A DNA stretch of 64,000 nucleotides, from contig NW_023503555.1 in the NCBI RefSeq assembly GCF_014529535.1, forward strand, positions 6,014,001 to 6,078,000. The letters are read 5' to 3'. A program made the position numbers and the translations under genes. The stretch comes from Bradysia coprophila (taxonomy: Eukaryota > Arthropoda > Insecta > Diptera > Sciaridae). The first letter of the stretch is position 1; the number at the start of each line of letters is the position of its first letter. The notes beneath the pieces are model-generated. The model saw only the letters and a program-made list of their open reading frames with translations, was not told the DNA's origin and did not search any database. Below are positions 46,901 to 60,114 of the stretch, piece after piece.

Positions 46901-49031
46901 GTGTGCTGCGTGTTATGATTTTAGTTGGTGGAATGAATGAATGAATGATGCGATTGCTGATATTAAAACTTTATGTAACATGAACGCCGGGGGCAGACAT
47001 ACTGCATTTAAACATTGGAAAACACTCGCTCCAAAGTTAATTTGAAATTTAAACGTTCTCGCTGTGTAGTCAGGGTAAATTGTCAACGCTCAAGAGCGAG
47101 TCCAGGCTCGGTCCAAGGAAATCTCAGGTCTACCACTCTACAATACAAGAGGAAAAGTCTAAACTATGGCTGCCTACTTTCGCCATTGAATGATATGTAG
47201 GGCTCATTCATAAATTACTAATAAAAAATTCAGTGCTGTAGTCAATATTAAATTTTAAATACCTCTGCGAAGTTATGACTATGTTCTACTCACTGACAGC
47301 ACTGAAAAAACGTTACGTACTTTATGAATGATCCCTAAAATATTTAAATCATTTCCGACCTGGGAGCAGTGCCTCCGGGAACAGTGCTGAAAATTGGCAG
47401 ACATTAGCTGACATAATTTATCGAAACTATTGCATCTAATGGTCTAAGTACTTTCAAACGATTGGTGACAGTTCGTCCTTTACTTTACCCTAAATTTAAG
47501 ATTGATAAAATGTCCCTCAGTTCATTAAAGCTTCATAAGTTGGATAGTTGTGGTATTCGAGACCCATATCATATGTTAGTTATTTATACAAAAAGTTGAA
47601 AAATGGGGTTGTTCTTCTGACTATATGTGATTTCTCAGACGAGCGAAGCGAAAAATTGACCCAAATGCCACACAGTGTATCGATGTTAACCTTTTTTTTG
47701 TCAACGTTGACGTTAAAGATGACAAAACTGTTTTCAGTTTTAATTTGGGAATGAACTGTTAATCAATCGTGTTGCCCCAACCCCTCTTGCGTTACAATTT
47801 TTCTTAACGTTTGCATCTTTTTGAGGTCCAAATTAATTTTTGAAAAAGATTTTCAAATATTTTTCTCCATTTTATTCAATTGTTTTTGCAAAAAAGGAAG
47901 AATTTAGGGAAATTCGGGAAAACGTGGGAAAGTTTTGTAAATTTTGGTTAAATGTTTTCCCAAAAATAGTCCCTGTAATTACTCAGTGGTAATGGCAATA
48001 CCCCGTTTTGGTGAGGCGTTGCAAGTAAACGTAATTGGAAAAATTTGAGGAAGTATTTCGGATTCTGTCGTACTACTAATAGTTTAGGGTTAATCGTTTC
48101 ATGTCGTCAAAAAAGGTATAATCGAAATTCTTATCCTTTTGTTTAGTTTTGAAGAGTCATTTCCTGTTTATTATTATAATCACAGAATGTAACGCATAGA
48201 ATCAACTTAGGCGGATCTATCATTTTGTAATGTGAAATTTCAAGTTAAATATCGCTACGAAACATATGCTACACATCCAAATATGCAAATTTCATTGTCA
48301 TCAATATTCCTTTTCATTTTCACATTGCAGCATGGTATATCATCTCGTCACAACATATTACATACACTCTTTTGAGCCGGCTATGCACCATGCTATAAGT
48401 CTACAGTCTACACATTACATTGTTGACACAGTCTCTCGATCTGTGTCTCGGTACTCCATAATATATAAAAGCTGTTCAAAGTGTATTTAGATCGAAAGAG
48501 GGGGAAAAGCAGAACGGTTTTTGTCTGACTACATAATCTTGCATAATCTTCATAGTCTTACATTCCAGCGAAAATTACAAATTTAGAGAATTCTATTTTC
48601 AATCCAATAATACTCGTTATGATCTGATTGTCTGCCATCATCAGAATAGGGTTTGATTTTTGTTGTTGTGAATTAGAAAGGGGTAAGGTAGTTGTATTTT
48701 TGACAAAATTACCGCTGCGTTTCAACGTCGACAGGAGGTCAAAGAACGCTGTCAGGGCTGTGTTTTGAAAATGTACATTACACCTCAAGTAGTTGCCTAG
48801 GGTCAACATTTTTTTAAATTTCCATCAAACAATTTATCTCATGCAAATTTCGTAAACGTCTCGAATCATGGTCAATTCAACCTCTTTCGACGCATCCCAG
48901 AAACAATATATAATTGTCAGATCAATGCAAATGCATACACCTTGTCTACAATATTGGAAAACCTAAAATCGGAGAGCGTTTTGTCATTGAAATTTTTAAT
49001 TTGAAAATTCGTCTAAGGTTCTGAAAGAACA
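43918..49031. other. long intergenic stretch, no gene recognised
   Basis: Holds a 3 x 39-bp tandem repeat (44613-44720), a tRNA-like B-box fragment (about 45012-45040, minus), and the 47815-47975 repeat shared with 30040-30260. An (ATGA)n run lies near 46933. Open frames are short and unlike known proteins. Confidence 0.45.
44613..44720. repeat. 39-bp tandem repeat, three units
   Basis: Units start at 44613, 44652 and 44691, each with AATATATGGAGGTTGTAACG or a close variant. The first two are nearly identical; the third has drifted. Confidence 0.85.
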
Positions 49032-49256
49032 GGCTATACACACGACAGAGTAAAGTAAACCAGGAAGGAGCGCTTGAATGGGGACCTGAATCTAGTAGCC
49101 CTATATTTTTTGCGAATAAAATTTTTCAATTGATGTCAGTGTTCATTTGAATAATTTTCATCCAGTGTATTAGGTCCCTTATTTGACGTTTCGAAAATGA
49201 ACCGCTCCTGCCTGTTTTTATTTTTTATTTTTTTTTATTGTGTCGTGCTATATAGT
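49032..49256. mobile_element. foldback element related to 908-1149
   Basis: Left end CGACAGAGTAAAGTAAACCA, inner arm GGAAGGAGCG / CGCTCCTGCC and GGGGACCTGAAT / TAGGTCCC. The right terminus is eroded into a T-rich tract ending TGTGTCGTG. The flanks GGCTATACA and CTATATAGT may be a decayed target duplication. Confidence 0.6.
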
Positions 49257-49470
49257 CTAGTCGATAACGCAAAACGTTTACAAGAGTCTTCTGCTTAAAT
49301 CTCATCCAAAGAAACTCCCAAATGTGTCCTAGTAAGAAGAGAAATTTGTATTTTTGCTATAGCTTCCTGTCTCTTCTTGTTAGAATACTTTTAGAAGTAT
49401 TTTTGGGTGAAATCTAAGCAGAAAACTCTTGTAAACGTTTGTACTGAAAATTGCGTTATCGACAACTCTG
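49257..49470. mobile_element. palindromic MITE, about 210 bp
   Basis: Ends GTCGATAACGCAAAACG and, reverse-complemented, GTCGATAACGCAATTTTC. The arms share CGTTTACAAGAGT and TCTTCTGCTTA. It abuts the preceding foldback element directly. Non-coding. Confidence 0.7.
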
Positions 49471-51040
49471 AGTCTGAGTTGATCACGAAGGCGGTGACAC
49501 ACAAATTGCGTCAGCAGCTACGAAGTTCATATAAAAAAGGCAACTTAACAAAAACAAAATTCCGAATTTCCCTAAAAAGCATTTTCTCCAAGTTGATTTC
49601 ACACAAAATCTCTATTGAGTCCGTTTATCAATGTCAGCGCATCAATATTTGTCATATTATCGTCAATTGTGATGTGTCATCCAGAGTATCTGTATCTGCT
49701 TGACCTTCCCAAAGTTTGCAGCTCTGAGCTGAACATTATTTTAACAGGCGTCATCAAAAAATTAATCGAAGTAGTAGATTTTATTGAATATGCCCGATGT
49801 TTCCCCAAATTATTATAGTCCTAGCACTACTTATACATCATTTTCATGACCTTGAACGAACAATTCATGTAAAAACCAGTAAATTGAACGCAATTAACGT
49901 CAATTAATCGAGGGTAAGGACTACGTGGTGTTACGTCGAGTATACCGTATAATAAACAGACATTATTTGAAATTGACCGGTCAAGCCTCGGACCTTCCCC
50001 TCATATGTCAATAATTTATTATTATTTTTCATTGTGACGATTTAAGGCCTCCTCATTTTGTAAGCAAGGTTTATGTAGTTGCTAGTAAGGAAAGACAATC
50101 TTTTACTTCATTAGGTTTAACATTACATGATATCCCCGCGCTACTTCTTGATGATGTCGACAATGTCATCTACACTTTTTACGATGCTCAAATGAACTCT
50201 AAATGAAAATCAGAAAAATAACATCGAAACTCAATAATTCCATTTTTTTGGAATGTCCCAAACGAATCAATCCCATATTTTGATATTCGTTTTTTGACAA
50301 TGCGACAGCAAAAATCACCTTTGCATAACATGTTTTGTAACTCGCTTCTTTTAAATTCCCATTATTTTGTTTGTTTTTTTCAACAACAAATCCATCAACG
50401 AACGAAAGTCGCAATACTCATCAACATTCATTACCCTTCTGCTTTGGAAATAAATGAGTGCATCAGTTACAAAGTGAATATATACGTACGTGGTACACGT
50501 ATCCGTACACGTACGTACATTTATGTTGGTTTCAACATTCATCAGACTAAATTTATTAATGGATCATCATATACAATGGTTAAATTGAAAATTTATCATA
50601 TTATGCATTTTGAGTCAATCAAAATTGCTATTTGAATGATTTAGGATTCAGATTAGATTTTCTTCATTGTAAATTTTAAATCGAATTTCGTCGATGTTTT
50701 GGAAACGAGAGATTTGAATTACGCTGCTTTGCAATTTAAATTACATTCGCAACCACTTCAATCCACCGTTCGTCCACAGATTGATTGCAACTTTGGATGT
50801 GATTGGAAGGTTAATGGTACATCATGACTATACCGAAATTAGGGCATTTAACCTTTTGTAAACCGTAAACGTGCACTGCTACAATCATTATCAGCTCTAT
50901 GACTTCTTCTGTTTATAGTATTTGATTCAAAATCTGTTACTTCATTAGTTTCATCATGCAGTTTTCTGTATCATTTACAACCACTCTCTGGACCTCCAAA
51001 CTCTGAACTCCTCCTTACACCTTACACCTTCACACTTCCA
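49471..51040. other. intergenic with repeat cores
   Basis: Contains dispersed-repeat cores at 49767-49785 (GAAGTAGTAGATTTTATTG), 50096-50112 and 50928-50946 (CAAAATCTGTTACTTCATT), and a palindromic ACGTACGTGGTACACGT patch near 50484. No gene supported. Confidence 0.45.
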
Positions 51041-51290
51041 ACTTCAAAATAAAAGCTCTTTTCGTACGACAAACAGAGTCTTAACTCTTCCCTTGCCCGT
51101 ACATCACGTAAAGTGGTAACAAAGACAAAGAAAGCTGTTTCGACCTCGAGAACTAGCGGCGGTCTTAGGTCAGCGTGGACTGGCCCTCTTCAGTTGCTTC
51201 CGCTAGCCTCTTACACAAGACAGCGAAAAACTTTACTATCGAACAAGTGATTTCAGTTTTTTCAGATTAGTTGCCATCGACTGATGGAAG
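51041..51290. repeat. dispersed repeat shared with 5880-6165
   Basis: Same ordered blocks as the left copy (AAAGCTGTTTCGACC, AACTAGCGGCGGTC, CTCTTACACAAGACA, ATCGACTGATGG). It lies about 0.8-1.1 kb downstream of the Penelope-like ORFs on their strand, so it could be part of that element's 3' region. Confidence 0.6.
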
Positions 51291-52105
51291 TTCGGACATT
51301 CTTGGAAGCTGCTATGAAATTCATCCCTAAACGCAGCAAAATCGAAATCAAAATCAACGTCAAAATCAACTTCAAAATCACAACAAGACTGCAACACAAA
51401 AGGAAACTATAAAACAAAAGGCAATTCGACTGCGAACGCAGCGGTAAGGTCCGTCTTCCAAAATTAACGAACAAAAAAGAAAAAACAAAAAAGAGAATGC
51501 ACCGGCAAGGTTCATTCTCCAAAACTGACAAACAAAGGAAAAGAAGAAAGAAAATCTCTCACCTTTATCTCACCACTTTCGGAACTGGCCATCTAGACTC
51601 GGTACCTCTTCCTTCTTACACCAATCAAGCAGAAAATTGAAAACCGCAAACGTAAGTTTAACCAGCCGAAAAGTTGAAACCAGTGAAAACTCAAACTGTA
51701 CCGTTCGAACACCGCTGACAAAATATACCAATTTCACAAAGGCAATGTGATCAACCGATCACTCAACAAGGGAACCAAACTCGTCACAACTCTCAGGGTC
51801 ACACACACCAATGATTCTCACGGAAAGTCTTCGCTAAATTCGTCTCCTGTACAAAACCTCTCACTGGTAAGCTACAGACAATTCGCCACAGAAAACTTCG
51901 AACGAAGACTCCGGTTACATAACAATCACCTAAAACTATGAATCATCCACAGAAAAAACCGTCACGGCAAACCACGGGAAACCTCTCGCGGCGGCATAGA
52001 CTTCTGGTCACAAGTCAGTGCTCCTGGTCCAGGCTCAACCTTTACTACAAAATAAAAGCAACAAAGAATCATCATTGTTCTTCTTTTATTTCATTAAACC
52101 AAATA
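51291..52105. other. possible untranslated part of the Penelope-like element
   Basis: A-rich plus-strand sequence with AAAATCAAC-type microrepeats (51340-51380). No conserved ORF. It sits between the repeat at 51041 and the retroelement ORFs. Confidence 0.3.
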
Positions 52106-53791
52106 TTACTTGACTCGCGAATACACCAACCCTAGATCGTACGAAGATCTAAACACTCTGATGGCCATAGGACGGTCCATGATTACATGGTTTGGGTTCT
52201 CTTCTACATGCGACCGTAATAGTGACCCTGGCCGGTTGAGATGAAAATTCATGGTCCTCATCAAATCCTGATTGTTTGTGCGACAGACCTCCTTGAATGA
52301 ACAGTGCCGACATCTCAATTCGAAAATCGCAAACCGGATGCTCGTGAAATCCATCTTGTCTTTCAACTTCGAGAACACTTTGTCTCTATTCGATCGCGTC
52401 GTTCTTGGGGCTATTCTGCACCGTACACCGTTCTCGAAATACTCTTTAGCTTTTTCATCGTACCGAAATCGTGTAATGGCATCGGAATATGTAGCATGTT
52501 CTTGTCCACTCTCATTCCATCCTTTTTCTTCAAATGTGCGTACCTGTCTTCAAATCCAATTTCCCTTTCAACATCAACAACGTCATCAGGTGATCCATAA
52601 GTTGACGTCACGAATAATCCTCCAAGTTTTGATAGCTGGATCTTGAGAATCGGTTCCGAAATACTAGTTGGATAAGAGCTTCTTCTCAATATCAACCTTA
52701 AATTTTTGACCGTAATAGCCATCAGCTCAGGCGATGTAACCCTTATAGCATGCCGAATATATTCTTCGATAATGTTGCGTTTCATGCTCATCGGATGGAA
52801 AGAATGATAATTCAGAATGACTCTTGCACTGCATTCTTTCGACCACCACCTTGACACGACCGATTGGCAATCTTTCCTAGTTATCATCATGTCCAAGAAA
52901 GTCACAGAATTAGCTGACGACTCGTCCTTCCGTTTTATTTTTAAAACCTTTTATCACGTTCGTCAACTCATTTTCAAACATTGAAACATTTTCAAACACT
53001 CTATCTACGGCTCTCTTCGTTGCATAATTGGTGGCGATATCCGCAAGCATTTGTGACAACATGTTACCCATAGTGAGGCACTTCGTTTGCCTATATATCT
53101 CGCCGTTGAATATAAAATAACATGAAAACTCAACAAGGGAAGATACAGCTTCAACGAAGAGCTCGACCGGAACCGAAGTTTCTTTTGACACTTCATAGTA
53201 ATAATGCACAATAATCCGTTTTACAAACTGGAATGGGACATTCGTGAACATCGCATCGTAATCCCACGTTGCTAGCCGATGATCTTGGGACTTCAGTTTC
53301 TTATTTGATATCATTTTCATGAATCCCTCCGAGTTCTTGACTTTGAAATCATCAAGTAACACCGATATTAATTCTAACTTCTTCAGTATCCACAACGAGA
53401 GATCCTTGGCCCAACAATCCGGTGCAGACACTATCGGTCTAACAGGATAATCCTCCTTATGAACTTTGACGAGTGCATAAAGACGTGCGATCATATATGG
53501 CTCTTGCTTTAACGGCATGCACACATTCTTACAACCATTCGCTGCGTCGGCCACAAAGAATGGGTTCATTTTCATCCGAATTGTGTCGTACTTCGGCTCG
53601 AGAATAGTACGACACTGTTCAATTTTAGCCACTACATTGTTTGATACTCGAATAACTGCCGTTATTTCCGTAAAAAGATCAAATGGTACACTTGAAAGCA
53701 AGTTCATACGATTGAATGTAAAAATAGATTCCGGAACTTTCATGAAAAGTAATGGAACAAAGACGATTACCATTTTAGATTTTACAAACAC
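52106..53791 (-). pseudogene. Penelope-like retroelement, frameshifted RT and decayed GIY-YIG end
   Basis: Three minus-strand pieces in different frames follow one another: 53791-52910, 52905-52411 and 52378-52106. The first reads ARLYALVKVHKEDYPVRPIV, WDYDAMFTNVPF and TKCLTMGNMLSQMLADIATN, matching RT blocks of Penelope-like elements. The second reads VTFLDMMITR and LNYHSFHPMSMKRNIIEEY, their thumb region. The third (RCRHCSFKEVCRTNN, RSHVEENPNHVI) resembles a GIY-YIG endonuclease whose catalytic residues are gone. Only about 40 residues separate ADIATN from FLDMMI and no YxDD active-site motif is visible, so the catalytic block has been deleted or altered. Surely inactive. Confidence 0.8.
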
Positions 53792-54002
53792 AGTAAAGAT
53801 TTATTAGGAGTCGTAATTTAGGACTATTTGTCCATCTAGCTTTCCTAAAATACTTCAGCTTCAGCTTCGAATATCCTAAGTGTCCTTCGTACATACGTAA
53901 ATATTGTTTTGTGCAATTCTAGATTTAGTGCATGATTAGTCAAATGTTATTGACAACGATACGTTGATCAAAATTAACTCGAGAATTTTGCCATGTTTTA
54001 AG

Positions 54003-54525
54003 AGCAATTGAAATTGACCCTTTGCTAGTTTGTAGCCTACATTTAGGTGGAAAAATCTTTTTTTATGATTTCTGTAAACCAAAATCTTTTTTTGAAAAAG
54101 AAGAACCATTAAAATGGGTTATTTTTAAAGGAAAAATTGGTTTGTGGGTGATAGCTCACGCCGTAAGTGCGCCTTCAATTTCAAAACATAACGCATATCG
54201 GGACATCTGACATTTGTTACATAAAGTCAGCAATTTTTTGTCCAACTGCCAGTTGAAAATATTTACATTTTTGGCGGACTTGAACTTGGAGAAACCTCTG
54301 TGCAGATTACATAAATCTACACAATCTGCAAAGGTTGGTTACTCCAAGTGGAATAAGTAATCATCCAGATACCATCATTTTCCCTTTACAAGTAACACAT
54401 TTTTGCATGCTTTAATAACTCTTCTTTTTCAAAAAAAGATTTTGGTTCAGAGAAATCATAAAAAAAGATTTTTCCGCCTAAATGTAGGTTACAAATTTAC
54501 AAATGGTACATTGTCCTTAAACCAA
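54003..54525. mobile_element. foldback element, GTAGCCTACATTT family
   Basis: Left arm TTTGTAGCCTACATTTAGG (54030-54048) and right arm CCTAAATGTAGGTTACAAA (54478-54496) continue inward through AAAATCTTTTTTTATGATTT and its complement. A unique centre (about 54160-54370) separates the arms. It is related to the cluster at 4.1-5.75 kb, some 49 kb away. Confidence 0.75.
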
Positions 54526-55984
54526 TACAACCTATCGCATTTGTGTCTTTGTTTTAAGAAGCTTTCGAGAGGTTTAACCTTTTTTGTCTTCGCTTTGGTC
54601 TGAAATGAACAACCTGTGGTTCGTGGAGATGTGTGTGTGTGCGAATAGTCCGTTGCTAAAGCTGCAACGGTATAAAAGTTGACTGTGAATACAAAAGAAG
54701 CACAAAGCTTTCGAAAGCTTATTAACGCACACAAACTGTCCGATACGAAGTTTTGGCTTAACACGACAGAACAGTTCTCGAATACATCAAAAGTATGATG
54801 AAACAAGTGAAGTAAAAGATTTGATAACACAAAAGACGATATTAAAGTGTATCATCGTGATACGCTTGCCAATTCAAAAAGGTTGAAGTTTTCATAATAA
54901 AAATCGCACGATCTGTACACAACATTAACACATTTCATCTCGTATATTTGACGGACAAATGATAGTAATAGATCAAATTCGTGCATTATTACGCCTTGCA
55001 TGGGAGCGTAACTTTAACTTTTTTATTACAATTTTCCAGCAGCATAAATTCAGAATCGCGCTGCAACTCAATTGAAACAAATTTCAACGAATTTTTCCCA
55101 TTTTCATACAGCATCAACAGCTGAACTCTTTGCTCTCTCACTCTTTTTTTTTTCAGTGAAAGCTAAAAACGTCCTCCACAAACATTACACAATAAATGCA
55201 CAACAGCGCCCCAAACAACAAAACTGACCGAATAAATCAATTCTGGCGTCATGATAAATGCATGAAGAATTTTTTGCAATTAAACTGCAATAAAATACGT
55301 AATTTCTTCCGTCTGCACAGCATTTTATGTACGGGCGGTATAAATGAAACATTGTTCTATAGCACGATTATATCGATGCATTTACATACGTACATGACGT
55401 ACATAGGTATAATACAAGCTTTATGTGGGACTCAGGACAATATACCAAATTTATTGTTTTGTGGAATGAAAACGCGTAACAAATGTCCGCGACATCCACA
55501 CATATTTAACAGAGAGACATGTAACAATTTTCGTGTTAATGCTATAGTGGACTCAAAAAGTCGTGTTTACGATTGTTGGGTGACATAAATAAACTTGTTG
55601 ACCGGTAGATAGCCGCTTGAAAGCATTTAAAATAATCAATAAAATTTTTGTACTTTCGGTTTTCATTTTGTGGTTGCGATTCGGAAGCGCATTGGAAGGT
55701 AGAAATTGATACCAAGTGTTTCAAATGACATCAAATTAAGTTTTGGCTTCTGCCCTTCACAAACGACAAAAACACCAAGAGACATATTATATCAATGCGA
55801 TCAATCCGATTAAATCTGAAATGAGTAAAGTATTTCGTAATTTTCGATAGAAAATCTTTTACTTCATCATTCCCTCACGCTAAGCATTCGTGAGACAAGT
55901 CTAATACTATACAATAAAAGGACAAAAAAATGTTGGGACCTATTAACATAATAGCATTGCAATGCATTGCACCAACTTTTTGAC
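54526..55984. other. intergenic, two repeat cores only
   Basis: Repeat cores at 54806-54823 and 55850-55868. A 130-codon plus-strand ORF at 55196-55588 has no recognisable domain, signal peptide or splice context, so I do not call it a gene. Confidence 0.4.
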
Positions 55985-56610
55985 TGAATTTTAGGGCAAC
56001 TTCCATCAGGTTTTTCGATGAATTCGGTTTATTTACAACGTAACCAACGCCAACCTGCTCCCACGGTGGTTCCAAGATTTTGGGATTCGATGTGATTTCT
56101 CTAGCATTTCTCAACTTCGATCAGGTTTTCCGATAAATCTAAGTTATTTTCGACAAAACCAATCCTAGATTTTGGGATTCGGGATGATATCTCCAGCATT
56201 CCTCAACTTCCATCAGATTTTTCGATGAATTTGGGTTATTGTCGACATAATCAATCCACTTGCTCCCATGGTGGTTCTTAGATTTTAAGATTCGAAGGGA
56301 TTTCTCTAGCATTCCTCAAGTTTCATCTGGCTTTTCGATGAATTTGGTTTATTTTCGACATAGCTCACATGCTCTATGGCGGTTCCTAGATTGCGGGATT
56401 CGAAGGGATTTCTCTAGCATTCCTCAAGTTTCATCTGGCTTTTCGATGAATTTGGTTTATTTTCGACATAGCTCACATGCTCTATGGTGGTTCCTAGATT
56501 GCGGGATTCGAAGTGATTTCTCTAGCATTCATCAACTTCCACCTGGTTTTTCAATGAATTTGGTTTATTTCTAACATAAACAACCTGCTCCCATGATGAG
56601 TCCTAGATTT
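55985..56610. repeat. 108-bp tandem repeat, about six units
   Basis: Each unit carries GATTTCTCTAGCATTCCTCA, then TTTTTCGATGAATTTGGTTTA and TGGTTCCTAGATT. Units starting near 56279 and 56387 are almost identical (exact 108-bp spacing); those further out are diverged. Since 108 is a multiple of three, one plus-strand frame stays open over three units, but nothing suggests a gene. Confidence 0.9.
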
Positions 56611-58744
56611 TGAGTTTTATGAAACACAGTCTAACCTATTTGAAGTAGTCAAACTATTTTTTTTAACCCTCAAAGGGTGTTGCTAGTCCTTACAAAATAA
56701 CCTACTTCACTACTATGACGTTTCATAGACATTTACCAGTGTGAAGTTATTTTACCAGAAAACAGAGCGCAAAAAATAAAGTACTGAAAAAATGGTGGCG
56801 CATCCACACAGAGTGCAGTGTAGGTTTCCTCTACATTTCTCTTAATAACTGTTCAGAAATGTATCCTGCTTAAACTACGCGTATTCATTTCTTTCTATGT
56901 ACACCCCAAGCACAAAGAATCATTCTTTGCTTAAATCTTAAATCAACAAAATGAAAGACTGAGATAAATATTCCGGATAAAATTTGGTTCTAAATCAGTT
57001 TCATGACATCAAAATGCTCTGAAAACATATTACATCATGTTATCCGTCAAAGAGTGTGTTGTTCCATCAATCATATCGGAAAATATATGTACACGGAGAG
57101 AGGGGCAAAAAAATCAACTTTCTTTTATCGAGCTGCTACACACAAGCATCCAGCAAGCAGCAAAGTGTATGTGTGCTTTTTTCCCTTAAATTATACATTC
57201 GTTATGTTACAACATATGTTTATATTAATATTGATACCGAAAAGGTATAACGAACACCGTATATATCCCTCATCCATGGTATAGCTGCAGCCAACCATAA
57301 GCGAAATCCTATCACCAAACAATCTTATTCGGGATTGATGATGAAAAAGTTACATCTAACGGGTATTAAAAACCAAACATTGCCCATTAATCAATAACAC
57401 CTCAGAGCGTTTAATGGTGTGCACATAAATCATGTAAGTTTGATGGGAACAAGTTACGGAAAGAATGTTTGACTTAAATCTTTTTTTTTTCCTTCTAACG
57501 TCTTTTCGCTGAAAGCTTTTATATCGTTTTGTTTGATATGTTTGGAAAGGTGTACATCGTAAGTAGGGAACAATTACTGCTGGCGGCAAAAGCTGTTTGG
57601 TCACAGACATTAGTCATTTTATTCGATGGACACAATTTGTAGCAAAATGTAATATTTGGCTAGACCATTATCGGTCAAGGTGTTTTTAATCGATAAAATG
57701 GTTTATTTATATCATTGCGGAGTGGGCATTGAATGTTTTGTCATTTTCTTGGAAATCGAAATTTTTAAATTAAATTGTTCCAAAATTAGATAGAAAAAAA
57801 TCTATTTTTAAGTTCGTTCATGCGTTTGATGCCGGTGATCGGGCGATTAGACATAAAATGTAAATTTTTTTGTTATCACACACTAATTAATATAGCGAAA
57901 ACACGTTCATATTTTTGGCTATCTGGCTCATTCCATTGCGCGTACGTAATTCTATAAAAATCTGTAATTTTTTTCAGGAGAAAACTTTTTGTTATCATGT
58001 AGGTGGAGAACGTTTAAGAACGTTAGGTCGCTTTACATGGCAATGTAAACACTTAGTCATATATAACGCCTTAGCCTGGCCTTAAGGTAAGAAAGTCAGG
58101 CACTATTTTTGTGTAGACATTTTCCAATGTTTCTTAAATTTTCCTAGGGAAAGCCAATTAAATTGCAGCCGTTTGCATCAATATCAATTTGAGTGAATAA
58201 TCATGCAAACAAAACTGACTATGAACATACTGTTAAATCAGTATACAAAGGGATTCCACGCACTCTTTTTTCTCACATTTTCCAACTATATTCAAGATTT
58301 TAAAAAGTGAGGAACTTTTCGATCTATTTCTCACTTTTTCCAACTATTTTCAGACCAAATACTCACTTAAAAAAAAAAAATCACGTGAGGGAACCGTGCA
58401 TAACTGCTGATTTGCATTAGCTTCAATGTTTAAATACTTTTGTAAGTATGGCATTTTCTAGAACTTTTGACATTTTTCTCATGTATTTTCTGTCAAAATT
58501 CATAATGGTTTACCACCAATTTATGTGCGCCTAATGCTCATTTTCTCACATCTCAGAAGAAAGACGAAGTCACGTTATTAAAGGCACACGTTCTCACATT
58601 CGCTAGAATGAAAAACGCTGGCGCGAATCACCATTCAATTAATAATTCGTAAAAAGAGAAACTACCGGCAGGAACTGCAATCGTAAGTCCTAAAAATAGA
58701 TTTCCATATTCTGTTACTTCTTTTGTTCAAAGTATCATTGAGTT
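56611..58744. other. intergenic, nothing recognised
   Basis: Only short ORFs and homopolymer runs. Confidence 0.45.
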
Positions 58745-58865
58745 GATTGTACAAAATCTTTTACTTCCATAGTTTTAACATTACATTTTACTTTATAGAG
58801 CCACGTTAACCGGAGGTCATCGTTTATTTTTGTCGCTGCGGTCGATAGCAGATGAATCCGTCAAT
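58745..58865 (+). repeat. dispersed repeat copy
   Basis: CAAAATCTTTTACTTCCATA (58752-58771), TTTTAACATTACAT, TTTATTTTTGTCGCTG and GATAGCAGATG give the complete family order over 120 bp. Confidence 0.7.
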
Positions 58866-60110
58866 AATAGAGTTTAGCTTGTGGCACTTTATTAGTGATT
58901 TGAGTGAAATCATAAGCGGAGCAAACAGTTTTTGACCTGCTAAATTCAAAATTCTTGGGATTCCTACTCATACAGTGGAAGCGAGAACGATTCTTTGAGT
59001 AACCATTTGAGGAGTTAGTTGACACGTTTTCAATTTCTTATTCGGTCGTTTATTAACTGGTTTTACCTCAATCGATTATCTGGGAGCGACTACAAGCGTA
59101 TCGAAGTCGTTATTTAATTAACATTTTGATGTCTTCCATACAAGAAGTGCACAAGAAGTACATGTTATGACAACAATCTATCACATACAAACGAATCACC
59201 GACTTATTTTAAATCCAAATCTGTAAAGTTTTCAGAAAAGCTTCAAAAGTTATGAAATGGGGTCGAGACGTAATGTCTCGGTGTATAAACATTTGCTCAG
59301 TCTAACTCTGCCAAATTCAATAAAAGAAATTTGATTCGGAATAAATTGGCTTGCGTCTGGTTGATTTCCTTTACATCAAAATAATATTAAGAAAAAGAAT
59401 AAAAAGAAAATGGCTCATTCAAAGCAGCCAGCGATTGACACGTAACAAATACCATAAGGTTGTTACGCTTAGTGTAGTATTGATGGATGAGTGTCTCATG
59501 CAATAGAAGTGTGAATTAATTGGATTATTCTTTTTGTGTGACAATGAGGCAATGATAAATAGGAGGACGATTTACGACTTCGTGTCTCGACAGAAAGTTC
59601 TCCGTTTAACCACCCGCACGGTGTGCTAAAATGGATAGGATATATGATAATTCTACTGCATTTAGCCGAGTGCAGTCGCAGCTGTTTTTATTAGTGTGCA
59701 CGGAATATTTTTACTTGAAAATTTTGGATCTACTTTTGGTGATAACAATCATAAATTGGGATGTAGCTTGTGTTTGCTTGTGTTCGACGAAGCCGATCTA
59801 TGTTCAAAACAATGAAGTAGAAGATTTTGCATAAAATGTTGGATTGGTGACAATGATTGCAATGTAGTCTTTATGATAATCTATATATCTAAGAACGGCG
59901 AACAATGCACAGACCATGGTTACCGTTAGAGTATTTCAAATTACTAAAAGACATATTTCTGATGGTCTGATTTGAACCTGTCCGGAATGAAACTGGCCTA
60001 GAAATTTGTCACTATTAGCACCCGGACAAGGTGTAAATTGTCTAAAATGCACTATTTGCAGCAGAGTAGTCATAGTTATGTAACGCTTTTAGCTAACAAT
60101 TGTCGAAACA
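58866..60110. other. intergenic with one repeat core
   Basis: Core AATGAAGTAGAAGATTTTG at 59811-59829. No gene recognised. Confidence 0.45.
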
Positions 60111-60114
60111 TCAA

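Noticed and set aside
55196..55588. 130-codon plus-strand ORF
   Set aside because: No signal peptide, domain, promoter or splice support; composition fits a chance frame in AT-rich DNA.
56260..56574. 104-codon plus-strand ORF
   Set aside because: It lies wholly within the 108-bp tandem array; its openness follows from the unit length.
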